Assembly (NCBI GenBank): GCA_026394215.1
Contig: JAPKYR010000150.1
Span: 1-41,150, forward strand
Origin: a bacterium
Lineage (GTDB): Bacteria; JAJVIF01; JAPKYR01
Direction: 5' to 3'
DNA: 41,150 nt
Every line of letters starts with the position of its first letter. Position 1 is the stretch's first letter. Both the position numbers and the translations under genes were made by a program. This document shows positions 24,410 to 32,715 of this stretch, one piece after another. Under the pieces are notes generated by a model that did not search any database, was not told the origin of the DNA, and saw only the letters and a program-made list of their open reading frames with translations.

Positions 24410-24445
24410 GTGCTATCTTTGCCTCACTTTCAGCCCTCAGGCAGT

Positions 24446-26929
24446 CTAAAACGGAACCAGTTCAAAACTTTCATCCTCAAGAACCATGTCGTACATTCTG
24501 ACATTCTCATACACCCAGTGCGCGAAATTCCGAGTCTCTTCGGCAGGTATCGCGCTGACGAAAATATCGTCATCGCGAGTTGGCAGCTGATCCCGCCATC
24601 TGCCGAGGCGTCCCGGACCGCCATTATATGCCGCAAGCACGTCGAGCAGGCGATCTCCCCCGACCTGGTCCCTGAGATATGCGATATACCATGATCCAAA
24701 GTCGATATTAAATTCCGGATCCCACAGCAATTCGGGATCGAACGTATCCCAGCCTCGCTGCGCAGCGATAAATCGTCCGGTTTCCGGCATAATCTGTATC
24801 AAACCCCGCGCATCCGAACCGGAATGGGCGCGCGGATTGAAAGTCGATTCCTGCCGCATCGGTCCCCATATCCAACTGGCTTGCAAGTCATGTGCCAAAG
24901 CCGCATCACGAATCAAATCCGCAAAAGGCCGCGGATAAAGTTCGTTAAGCAACCGCTTCTGCCGGTCGGGCGTTAAATATGCCTGCTCTCCCATCGCCGA
25001 TGCTTCGCGAAGTCCTACTATTCCTGAATGAAGCGCTTCCTCTTCCGCGTAAACCAGCGCAAGACCGCACATAGCTCCGCGCAGCTCTGCGTCTATCGCG
25101 GCTTTGAACTCGCTCTCGGCAAGGTCGAGCACGCCGGCGTCATATAATTCCCACGCTTTCGCGAGATTCCCATCAACTTGTCCGTCCCCCGATGGTGCGA
25201 ACGAAAATGGAGAAATCGAATCTATCTCCCCGCCAAAGACCCCCGATATCTCCCCTGCCCTGATGCCCCAGTAATTCCATGGACATCTTTCCGCAAGGTT
25301 TCTGTATGCTTCATCGGCTTCGTTACTTCTCCCAAGGCCATCCAGCGCGCGAGCCAGCCAGAATCTCGCTTCCGCGCTCGATGGATCGTTCGGAAACGCG
25401 TTCACGCAATTTTCCGCATACCCGCGTCCCGACTGATATTGACCGTCGCGGCATCCGAAATATGCAAGCATCGTCAGTGCCGCCGGTGTTTCAACGCTGT
25501 CGGGATATTCATCGACAATATACTTGCATATATCCCTGCACAATTCGAGATCGTTATCGCTGTAGGCTTTATTCCATAATATTTCACCAGCCACCGATGC
25601 AAGCGGTCCATGCCCCTCGACAACAGCCCGATAAGCCTGCTTTCCCAGATCGAGTTTATTTAACTTCCAGTATGCATGCCCTTCACGGATTCCCGCACGG
25701 TCCGCCCATTCGCTCCCCGGCGCGAGAGTTCTCGCCTTTTCTGCCCATGCGATGCTCTCGTAATACCGTCCATTGTTATATTCGCACTGCGCAGCGCCAT
25801 TACATGCCTTCGCGCGCTGTTCAGCCGATAAATTCTGCGATTCGCTCAGAATTTGCAGAAACGTAAGTGCATCGGACGTATGCGCATCAATCGCCTCCAC
25901 TGCAATATCGAGTTGCTCATCTTCGCTCAGAAGCTGCGGCGCGTAGACCCCTCCAAAAAACATATCAACGGTACTAAATGCTTCCTGGCTTTCCGGATAT
26001 TCCCTTAGAATTCTTACTCGAATATCTGCTCCGTTATCAAAATCGAGAGCCGATTCATATATCTCCGCCCATTTCCGAAGCGCCTTCGGAGCGAATTCAC
26101 TCGGCGGATAGCTGTCCAGAACCCTCCTGCAATCCGTTATGGCGTCTTCGGGACGTTCAAGGTCCCGTAAAATATTTATTCTCTCAAGGTACGCAAGAGG
26201 CGCAAGACGGCTTTCGGGATATGCACTGATAAACTCCTCGAACTTCTCAAGCGAAGCCTGTTCGTTTCCGGCCACATCGAGCGACCGGGCAAGGTTGTAC
26301 ATCACATAATCCTGGAGGATCGCATAATTCCCAAGTTCATCTCTGAAAATCGGCTCGGCTTCGGCTCTACGCCCCTCCCTCAGAAGAAGATACCCTTTCA
26401 GGAACAATGCCCGATATTTCGGAACCCCCGAAAATCTCATCGCGATATCATCCAGAAGCGTGTAGATCGGAGGATAATTATCCGACGGAGAATCCGACTG
26501 CTCGGCGTCGCGAAGCAACGCCCTGATTTCATCGGTCTTCAACTGAAGCTCATCGAGCGATCTCCCGACATCCCCCCATTCCACTCCACCTTTGGATTGC
26601 CATTCATCAAGTTCCAGTTTTGCCCCCTCTAAGTTACCGATAATCAAATATGCGTTCGCGCGATCCAGATGCGCCGCTTCATCGTCCGGGAACGACGAAA
26701 TTCGCTCGTTGGCAGATTGAAGGCTGCGGGCAGCTTCCACAATTTCATCGTCGCTCGCTAAAATCTGCCCCGGATCGCCTAATAATTTCTGTACTCTCGG
26801 GAGATTCGTCGCGATCGCTGCAAATGCGACAACGATTACGATTAGAACGCCAAGAACCAGCCTCCATATCCCCATATTCGGACCTTTCGGCTTTATTTTA
26901 TCGTTTACAAGATTATATTCCTCAGTCAA
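24446..26929 (-). CDS. Slt-type lytic murein transglycosylase with N-terminal membrane anchor and TPR-like helices
   Basis: An 827-residue cell-wall enzyme. A single membrane anchor lies at about 22-44, followed by a long helical superhelix (about 60-640) with TPR-like repeats (e.g. RAEAEPIFRDELGNYAILQD, WAEIYESALDF), resembling the ring of Slt70. The catalytic SLT domain is at about 670-800: Glu694 in MRQESTFNPRA is the general acid, followed by GLIQIMPETG and AAYNGGPGRLGRWR. It cleaves peptidoglycan between MurNAc and GlcNAc with 1,6-anhydro product, and acts in the periplasm. The start is TTG at 26929, chosen because GGAGGA lies seven bases upstream. It sits between a PaaK-like gene and glmS, joining wall turnover with precursor synthesis. 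Confidence 0.9.
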   Translation of the reverse strand: MTEEYNLVNDKIKPKGPNMGIWRLVLGVLIVIVVAFAAIATNLPRVQKLLGDPGQILASDDEIVEAARSLQSANERISSFPDDEAAHLDRANAYLIIGNLEGAKLELDEWQSKGGVEWGDVGRSLDELQLKTDEIRALLRDAEQSDSPSDNYPPIYTLLDDIAMRFSGVPKYRALFLKGYLLLREGRRAEAEPIFRDELGNYAILQDYVMYNLARSLDVAGNEQASLEKFEEFISAYPESRLAPLAYLERINILRDLERPEDAITDCRRVLDSYPPSEFAPKALRKWAEIYESALDFDNGADIRVRILREYPESQEAFSTVDMFFGGVYAPQLLSEDEQLDIAVEAIDAHTSDALTFLQILSESQNLSAEQRAKACNGAAQCEYNNGRYYESIAWAEKARTLAPGSEWADRAGIREGHAYWKLNKLDLGKQAYRAVVEGHGPLASVAGEILWNKAYSDNDLELCRDICKYIVDEYPDSVETPAALTMLAYFGCRDGQYQSGRGYAENCVNAFPNDPSSAEARFWLARALDGLGRSNEADEAYRNLAERCPWNYWGIRAGEISGVFGGEIDSISPFSFAPSGDGQVDGNLAKAWELYDAGVLDLAESEFKAAIDAELRGAMCGLALVYAEEEALHSGIVGLREASAMGEQAYLTPDRQKRLLNELYPRPFADLIRDAALAHDLQASWIWGPMRQESTFNPRAHSGSDARGLIQIMPETGRFIAAQRGWDTFDPELLWDPEFNIDFGSWYIAYLRDQVGGDRLLDVLAAYNGGPGRLGRWRDQLPTRDDDIFVSAIPAEETRNFAHWVYENVRMYDMVLEDESFELVPF

Positions 26930-26935
26930 ACTGAA

Positions 26936-26941
26936 TCCTCC
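26936..26941 (-). promoter_or_regulatory. Ribosome binding site deciding a TTG start
   Basis: GGAGGA on the minus strand, followed seven bases later by TTG at 26929. It selects this TTG as the start of the lytic transglycosylase gene. The site lies in the 17-base gap after the PaaK-like gene's stop. Confidence 0.75.
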
Positions 26942-26946
26942 GAAAT

Positions 26947-28434
26947 CTACTTCTCTTTCCGTTTGTCCTTTATCCTCAATTCCTTCGGCCTGACCTCGAT
27001 TTCCAGAAGACTGCTTATCTCAGCAGGGGACAATAAATTAAATTTCTCAATCGAAACCTCCATGCGCTCCTTCACGACCTTGTCGATCTGATTTACGACC
27101 GCCTCCCCATCTGCGCCTTCCTTCAGACTCAGATTAAGCGTGATCTCATCGAGGCCATGCTCATCGCCGTGACGTTTCCCGATCTCAATCTGCCATTCGC
27201 GGACTTCTTTCTGGTCGCTCATAATCGGGAAAAATTCATTGAAATCGACCAGTGTCCCCTTTACTTTTGTTAATTGCAGTTCGCCTTTATCGCATAACCT
27301 CGTGATGTCGCAACTCATCCTCGGACATGTCCGCCCGCACGAAGGACACGGCTCTCGTGTTATCCCTCCGCGGATATAATCGCCTGTCCGGTATCGAAGC
27401 ACGACGCTTCCGCGCCAGTCGAGACATGTGTAAGCAAGTTCCCCCGATTCTCCCTTCCCAACCGGCTTTCCGGTCTCGGGATCGATAACTTCGAAAATTT
27501 CCAGGTCCGGATACAGATGATAACCGGTCGATTGTTCGATTGAATTTTCTGTCGGGCATTCGGTCCATGCAACCCGCGCTTCCGTAAATCCCAGAGTGGA
27601 CAATATTATCGGATTTTTCGCGCCCATCGATTCAAGTAGTTCTGCTATCCTTTTTTTGTAGCCCGGCGTCACTCTTTCCGCGCCAAGAACGATCATCCTT
27701 ACATGTGAATAATCCAGCTTTTGTTCAGCCGCAAGTGTCAGAAGGTGATAGACATAACCGGGAATCCCAACCACGATAGTCGCCTTGAACGATTCGATCA
27801 TCTTCATGATCTTTTCCGTGCCGAGGACTCTACCGCCTCCGGTATGGAACATCTGGCAACCGTTCATTATCCCTGCCTGATAGACGATCCAGAAAGCAAG
27901 ATGTGGCGCATACGGAAAAATACTAATTATAAAATCTTTGTCCCTTTTCGCGCCGATAATCGTTAAAAGTCTTCTTGCCGCTTCGTTAAAAAGCTGCAAG
28001 TCGCGGGTCGTATACATAAAGGGGGTCGGCAACGCGGTGCGCCCTGTTGTCGAAATGAAAAAAATCGGCAGGTACTCATCAAGCACCTGATCCCGAAGTT
28101 CCCGTCCCTGGACAAGTTTATTTTTCATTAACCCCAGTTTTTTTCCGATACCGATAGTCGATGCGTACTTATCCGGGTCCGGCTGGAGCACCAGTTTCCT
28201 TGGTTTTGCAGGATCTTCTGCGGTGGGGGCAATATCGGCTTTTGTCGTGAAGGGAATTTTATGAAGATCGTCAAGCGATTTGATATTATCCGCCGACAAT
28301 CCCGCGCGCTTGAAAAGTTCGATATAAAAAGGCGAGTACTTGAGGACCTGGTTCTTCAAAAAATCGTGAAGGACCCTTCCCTGACGGTGTCGCGCTTCAT
28401 CTTCGCTTATACGGTCCCAGTCTGTCCAATACAC
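26947..28434 (-). CDS. PaaK-like AMP-dependent ligase (phenylacetate-CoA ligase family)
   Basis: A 495-residue adenylate-forming enzyme of the PaaK/CapK type. Recognisable are an N-terminal helix region with FLKNQVLKYSPFYIELFKRAG, the nucleotide-binding loop ISTTGRTALPTPFMYT (about 128-143, a variant of SSGTTG), FGTEAR-like LGFTEARVAW (about 288-297), the RYRTGDY motif (about 360-366) and a Cys cluster CPSCGRTCPR (about 375-384) like the metal site of PaaK enzymes. Such enzymes activate a carboxylate with ATP, usually to a CoA thioester; the substrate is unknown. The start is a GTG at 28434 with AAGGA about ten bases upstream. It precedes the transglycosylase gene by 17 bases. A CapK-type role in envelope polysaccharide tailoring is possible, but a general acyl-CoA role is as likely. 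Confidence 0.8.
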   Translation of the reverse strand: MYWTDWDRISEDEARHRQGRVLHDFLKNQVLKYSPFYIELFKRAGLSADNIKSLDDLHKIPFTTKADIAPTAEDPAKPRKLVLQPDPDKYASTIGIGKKLGLMKNKLVQGRELRDQVLDEYLPIFFISTTGRTALPTPFMYTTRDLQLFNEAARRLLTIIGAKRDKDFIISIFPYAPHLAFWIVYQAGIMNGCQMFHTGGGRVLGTEKIMKMIESFKATIVVGIPGYVYHLLTLAAEQKLDYSHVRMIVLGAERVTPGYKKRIAELLESMGAKNPIILSTLGFTEARVAWTECPTENSIEQSTGYHLYPDLEIFEVIDPETGKPVGKGESGELAYTCLDWRGSVVLRYRTGDYIRGGITREPCPSCGRTCPRMSCDITRLCDKGELQLTKVKGTLVDFNEFFPIMSDQKEVREWQIEIGKRHGDEHGLDEITLNLSLKEGADGEAVVNQIDKVVKERMEVSIEKFNLLSPAEISSLLEIEVRPKELRIKDKRKEK

Positions 28435-28482
28435 GTCTCGTTTTTCCTTTTTATTACTTTTATAACACTTCTCTGACTGCGC

Positions 28483-29643
28483 TCATTCCGCCAGATACAG
28501 GTCGGTGATTTTTCCCTGCTCCGACAATGTGCCGTCAAGGGAGTAAAAATTAAGCTGGACATCGAAATCAATCGCATCGAGAACCAGAAACCCGCCCGCA
28601 GGATTTCCAACCATCCCGACAAATGTGCTGTCGTACCCCTGGCGAAAATCGACCATATTTCTCGAAGTTTCAATTCCGGTTTCTCTATCAAATACATACA
28701 CTTCACCATGATTGATATTGCTTAAGCCGCTCCCGAGTGCGATCAGATTATTGTTCCCATCTACAACCAATGTCATGAAATCCAATCCGGGACGCCACGG
28801 ATCGTTAACCCCATTAGCGCCTTCGCCCCACCCGGATTCCCACGTGCCATTGGGATTGAATCTGAACACTCCGATTTTACCGCCGCGGTTCAGGTCGAAA
28901 TCGTCGTAATAATCAACAAGGTAGATATAGCTGTCGGAGTCGGCCAGCAGACGCTGCGGCCTTGTTGGTATATACCCGTACTGACCGATAAACTGCGAAA
29001 TTGTCTGCCCATCGGGAGATATCAAATCGACATACCTGTCTATTCTGTCCAATACCAGAAGCGACCCGTCTTCCATTGGGACAATATCTATCGGATCGGA
29101 AAAATAGTAATGAAATCGGCCCCCTCCGGCGTTATGCAGAAGCGATGTCTGTCCCGACGCATATCCTCCATTATTATTCACTACCCCTCCCGAATAATCC
29201 GATGACTGACCTGAATTTATTTGTTCGGTAGGACCCTCCCGGTCTCCCCAGTCGATATCCAGCTCCCCGGTCGGGGCGTGTTTGTATATAAAAAATCCTC
29301 CGAAATCCCCGGTATATTCCAGCGTATAAATACTACCATCCGGCGCAATTGCTACGAGCGACGGTTTTAACGCACAGCACGATTCGAATCGTTCAAGCCT
29401 GAAATCGGGTACCGCGGTCCCATCGGCGTGATACCGTCTCAGGTACGCCTGTGGTTCCCTCCACGAATTCGATATAATCAGCACATCTCCGGAAACAGGA
29501 TCGATATCCGCATGCGATACTGAAAGTGCCCTCTGTCGCGACGTGGTACCGAGCGAACCTTGCCCGATCGATGGTAATGAGGTCGCGAGCAGACATAAAA
29601 TTATTAATAGACTGAATCTTGATATCGCCGTCATCTTTATCAC
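28483..29643 (-). CDS. Secreted NHL/SMP-30-type beta-propeller protein
   Basis: A 386-residue exported protein. The signal peptide (about 1-30) ends near SIGQGS. The mature part has repeated blades of the NHL/SMP-30 style: LVAIAPDGSIYTLEY, DIVPMEDGSLLVLDR, RLLADSDSYIYLVDY, LVVDGNNNLIALGSG, NPAGGFLVLDA. No enzymatic residues can be assigned with confidence, so a binding or scaffold role is more likely than catalysis. A Cys pair near 87-88 could form a vicinal disulfide or, with a partner, a bridge. The start is either GTG 29643 (GGAAGG five bases upstream) or ATG 29634. It lies 48 bases before the PaaK-like gene and downstream of a palindromic repeat. It resembles, in style only, the FG-GAP propeller at 6247-7590. 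Confidence 0.7.
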   Translation of the reverse strand: MIKMTAISRFSLLIILCLLATSLPSIGQGSLGTTSRQRALSVSHADIDPVSGDVLIISNSWREPQAYLRRYHADGTAVPDFRLERFESCCALKPSLVAIAPDGSIYTLEYTGDFGGFFIYKHAPTGELDIDWGDREGPTEQINSGQSSDYSGGVVNNNGGYASGQTSLLHNAGGGRFHYYFSDPIDIVPMEDGSLLVLDRIDRYVDLISPDGQTISQFIGQYGYIPTRPQRLLADSDSYIYLVDYYDDFDLNRGGKIGVFRFNPNGTWESGWGEGANGVNDPWRPGLDFMTLVVDGNNNLIALGSGLSNINHGEVYVFDRETGIETSRNMVDFRQGYDSTFVGMVGNPAGGFLVLDAIDFDVQLNFYSLDGTLSEQGKITDLYLAE

Positions 29644-29673
29644 CCTTACCTTCCATCAAAACCCTTATATCAG

Positions 29674-29768
29674 CGAAATATGGGGACTGGCTCGAATTTC
29701 GCCCACTATAATCTTCCTGTTACTTATGAGCTTCACTGGCGAAATTCGTGCCTGTCCCCGATATTTCG
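29674..29768. repeat. Long inverted repeat with GGGGACA core (REP-like)
   Basis: The 30-base left arm (29674-29703) and the 31-base right arm (29738-29768) pair with only three differences; the loop is 34 bases. The arms contain CGAAATAT, a GGGGAC core and GAATTTCGCC. The right arm's GTGCCTGTCCCCGATA recurs at 40370-40385. It separates the acyl-CoA dehydrogenase and propeller genes and may also stop transcription. Confidence 0.8.
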
Positions 29769-29792
29769 CGTCTATTTTCATATTCAAAACGG

Positions 29793-30947
29793 TCACGATT
29801 TAAGAAGTTCGCGCGCAATCAGATTCCGTTGAATCTCATTGCTGCCCTCAAATATCTGCGTGACCTTGATGTACCGCATAAGCCGTTCCACAGGATATTC
29901 CCGCGAGTAACCGTAGCCGCCGAAAATCTGGACAGCCTCGCTACAGATTTCCAACCCGACATCGGTTGCGTAACATTTCGCCTGGCTCGCTTCCTTTATC
30001 GGGTCTTTGTTTATATCGTTTCCCGCGAATTGTTTCATGTATGCCGCTTTCCGGTAAAGAAGCCGTCCAGCCTCGCACTTAGTGTCCATATCCGCAAGTT
30101 TCCACTGAATACCCTGGAACTCGCAGATGGGAACATCGAACTGGATTCGCTTCTTCGAGTACGCCGCGGCTTCATTAATCGCGCGCTGCGAAACGCCGGT
30201 CGCGTTAGCTGCGATTCCGATTCGCCCGCCGGATAAGCTGTTAAGCGCGGTCCTCAGACCTTTGCCCTCTTCTCCAAGCCGATTTTCATTCGGAAGAAAA
30301 CAGTCGGTGAGTATCAAAGAGCTGGTCGTCGTTCCCCCACCGCCCATTTTATGTTCATTCGGGCCAATCCCCAATCCCTTCGTTCCTTTTTCGATAATAA
30401 ACGATGTTATCCCGGTTTTACCAAGCTGCGGATCGATTGTAGCCCACAATACGAACTGGTCCGCGTCAAGCGCGTTTGTGATCCATGCTTTCTCGCCGTT
30501 GAGAAGATATCCGCCGCTGACTTTTTTCGCGTGGCACTTGATACTGGCCGAATCCGATCCGTAATCCGGTTCCGAAAGCGCGAAAGCAAGCAGATTCGTC
30601 CCCGCAATCGCTCCGGGAAGGTATTTTTCCTTCTGGGATTTCGTGCCGAATTTTAAAATTGTGCTTGCCGACATGGAATGCACCGACATCGTCAGCCCCG
30701 TGTTGAAATCGCCCCGCGACACTTCCTCCACACACATTGCGTAAGTCAGGAATCCAAGATCCGTCCCGCCATATTCCTCGGGAAACAATGCCCCGAGAAT
30801 CCCAAGCTCGCCGAGAAGCTTGAAATTTCCCCTTGAGAACTCACCTGACTCATCAATCGCCGCAAGGTTAGGCGCAAGTTGTTCATCGGCGACCTGCCGT
30901 ACGAGGTCAAGAACCTCAAGTTCTTCTTCGGAATACGAAAAATCCAT
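29793..30947 (-). CDS. Acyl-CoA dehydrogenase (short/medium-chain type)
   Basis: A 384-residue flavoprotein that introduces the alpha-beta double bond in acyl-CoAs. The three-part architecture is standard: helical N-domain (about 1-118), beta middle domain with AFALSEPDYGSDSASI (about 121-136) and WITNA flavin contacts, and helical C-domain with QIFGGYGYSREYP (about 340-352) and the catalytic-base region TQIFEGSNEIQRNLIARELL near the end, where the Glu of FEG is the base. The ATG at 30947 is chosen because GGAG lies seven bases upstream; a TTG one codon earlier is less likely. It is 68 bases after gpmI. No ETF, thiolase or hydratase neighbour is present, so its pathway is not evident from context. 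Confidence 0.92.
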   Translation of the reverse strand: MDFSYSEEELEVLDLVRQVADEQLAPNLAAIDESGEFSRGNFKLLGELGILGALFPEEYGGTDLGFLTYAMCVEEVSRGDFNTGLTMSVHSMSASTILKFGTKSQKEKYLPGAIAGTNLLAFALSEPDYGSDSASIKCHAKKVSGGYLLNGEKAWITNALDADQFVLWATIDPQLGKTGITSFIIEKGTKGLGIGPNEHKMGGGGTTTSSLILTDCFLPNENRLGEEGKGLRTALNSLSGGRIGIAANATGVSQRAINEAAAYSKKRIQFDVPICEFQGIQWKLADMDTKCEAGRLLYRKAAYMKQFAGNDINKDPIKEASQAKCYATDVGLEICSEAVQIFGGYGYSREYPVERLMRYIKVTQIFEGSNEIQRNLIARELLKS

Positions 30948-31014
30948 CAATAATCTCCTGAATATTATGACTGTTTCTAAAAGCGGAATGTTTTATGTTA
31001 AACATCTGTCTTAT

Positions 31015-32541
31015 TTATATACCAGCAATGACAAGGCTCGTTCCAGTCATCTCGACTGGCTTCCTGATCCCCATCAGATAAAGTATAGTTGGCGCTATAT
31101 CCTGAAGAGAACCCTCTCCGCCCCTTAATTTGATGTCTTTGTCCATAATAATAAACGGGACTGGACTTGTCGTGTGCTTTGTATAAGGCTCCCCTTTTTC
31201 ATCCTTCATGATATCGGCGTTTCCGTGGTCGGCTGTTACAATCAAAATTCCCCTGATACTTTTCACCTGCTCATAAATTCTTGCAAGGCAGCCGTCGACC
31301 GTCTCGACCGCTTTCACTGCCGCTTCGAATACGCCCGAATGCCCGACCATATCGGGGTTGGCAAAATTCAGCACCACGAGATCATAGCTCTTGAATTTCT
31401 CCAGAACTTTCTCGGTAACTTCGTTGGCGCTCATCTCAGGTTTCTTATCATAATGAGGACGTACTTCCAGCGGCGATTGTACCAGTTCCCGATCCTCCAG
31501 GGCAAAAGGTTCCATTATTCCGCCGTTGAAAAATTTCGTGACATGCGCCCATTTTTCGGTCTCGGCAATTTTAAAAACCTTCCTGCCGGCCTTCGATAAA
31601 ACTTCAGTAAGCGTATTATGAAGTATCTCCCCTTCGAATGCTACCTTCACATTAAGGTATTCATCATACATCGTGAAGGTTACCATATCGATCCCGGGAC
31701 GATCGCTCACATCGAACCCGTTGAAATTCTCATCCGACAACGCCCTTGTCATCTGAATCGCCCTGTCGGCCCTGAAATTGAAATGAATGACCCCATCCCC
31801 GTCAAGAATCTTCCCCGCTACTCCTTCAGGCAATTCAATGATTGCAGGGGTTACAAACTCGTCTGTCTCTCCCCTGCTCAAAGCATTCTTTATTGCGGTC
31901 AATGCATCAGGTTCTTCAACTTCCGATATCCCCCTGACAATCGCGTTGTAATGTTTTTCTATCCTCGGCCAGTTCTTATCCCTGTCCATCCCCCATGAAC
32001 GTCCCCCGACAGTCGCGAAGTACATGCCCTTAAATTTATCCAGCATCTGCTGCGCCTGCTTGATATACCTGTCCGCGACTTTCGGCCCCGTATCCCGGCC
32101 ATCGAGATACGGGTGAAGCAAAACAGGTACCGGACCGTTATCATTAATCAGTTTGAGAAGAGCCTCAAGATGCAAAATATGCGAATGTATGCCCCCATCC
32201 GATAATAATCCCATTACATGAAGGCGTCCGCCGCGGGCTTTTACTTTCTCGATCAGCCCAAGCAACGCTTTGTTTTTAAAGAACCCGCCGTCAGCAATTA
32301 AATCATTAATAATAACGAGGTCCGGACGTATTCTGCGTCCCCCTCCGATATTGAGATGCCCAACTTCGCTGTTTCCCATCTGCCCTTTCGGAAGCCCGAC
32401 ATATTCTCCGTGCGCATAAATCTCGCGCCCCGGATAGTCCATCCATGCGCGGTCGAAGAATGGCGTGTCGGCGGCAACTATCGCGTTACGATCCGGGTCG
32501 CCGGCAAGGCCGAAACCGTCGAGAATTGCGAGAAAAATCAT
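31015..32541 (-). CDS. gpmI: 2,3-bisphosphoglycerate-independent phosphoglycerate mutase
   Basis: A complete 508-residue iPGM of the alkaline-phosphatase superfamily, interconverting 3- and 2-phosphoglycerate in glycolysis and gluconeogenesis. The N-terminal metal Asp8 (ILDGFG) and the phosphoserine nucleophile Ser58 in GQMGNSEVGHLNIG (53-66) are present. The phosphotransferase insert includes HPYLDGRDTGP (about 142-152) and GRSWGMDRDKNW (about 180-191), and the C-terminal metal ligands lie in VLNFANPDMVGHSG (about 409-422) and TADHGNAD (about 456-463). Length is normal. The ATG at 32541 follows GGAG by five bases. A terminator and a possible promoter lie upstream, so it starts a unit with the acyl-CoA dehydrogenase gene. 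Confidence 0.97.
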   Translation of the reverse strand: MIFLAILDGFGLAGDPDRNAIVAADTPFFDRAWMDYPGREIYAHGEYVGLPKGQMGNSEVGHLNIGGGRRIRPDLVIINDLIADGGFFKNKALLGLIEKVKARGGRLHVMGLLSDGGIHSHILHLEALLKLINDNGPVPVLLHPYLDGRDTGPKVADRYIKQAQQMLDKFKGMYFATVGGRSWGMDRDKNWPRIEKHYNAIVRGISEVEEPDALTAIKNALSRGETDEFVTPAIIELPEGVAGKILDGDGVIHFNFRADRAIQMTRALSDENFNGFDVSDRPGIDMVTFTMYDEYLNVKVAFEGEILHNTLTEVLSKAGRKVFKIAETEKWAHVTKFFNGGIMEPFALEDRELVQSPLEVRPHYDKKPEMSANEVTEKVLEKFKSYDLVVLNFANPDMVGHSGVFEAAVKAVETVDGCLARIYEQVKSIRGILIVTADHGNADIMKDEKGEPYTKHTTSPVPFIIMDKDIKLRGGEGSLQDIAPTILYLMGIRKPVEMTGTSLVIAGI

Positions 32542-32589
32542 GAAATCTCCTGAACTTATATCAAAATCGCATTAAAATACAAAAAGGTT

Positions 32590-32621
32590 ATTATATCATG
32601 CATCGGGGAGTCTGCACTCCC
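32590..32621 (-). promoter_or_regulatory. Possible gpmI promoter with overlapping hairpin
   Basis: A perfect TATAAT (minus strand, 32590-32595) lies about 50 bases before the gpmI ATG. Just upstream, where the spacer and -35 box would be, is a perfect 6-bp palindrome GGGAGT-GCAG-ACTCCC (32606-32621). No consensus -35 is seen, so an activator or operator role of the palindrome is possible. Confidence 0.4.
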
Positions 32622-32658
32622 TTATTTCACCATATTACCATAAAGAATTTTACCGATT

Positions 32659-32689
32659 AAAAAAACGGACTCCCATGCCAGAGAGTCCG
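32659..32689 (-). terminator. Intrinsic terminator after the third HtrA-like gene
   Basis: Minus strand: stem CGGACTC / GAGTCCG (7 bp, ten-base loop) followed at once by seven T residues. It lies 27 bases past the stop of the HtrA-like frame at 32716 and closes the HtrA cluster before gpmI. Confidence 0.85.
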
Positions 32690-32715
32690 GTTTATTTCAA
32701 TTATCAAGAACAAGC

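Noticed and set aside
25279-25866. Plus-strand frame of 195 codons
   Set aside because: Antisense to the lytic transglycosylase helical region; Pro/His/Arg-rich product typical of a shadow frame.
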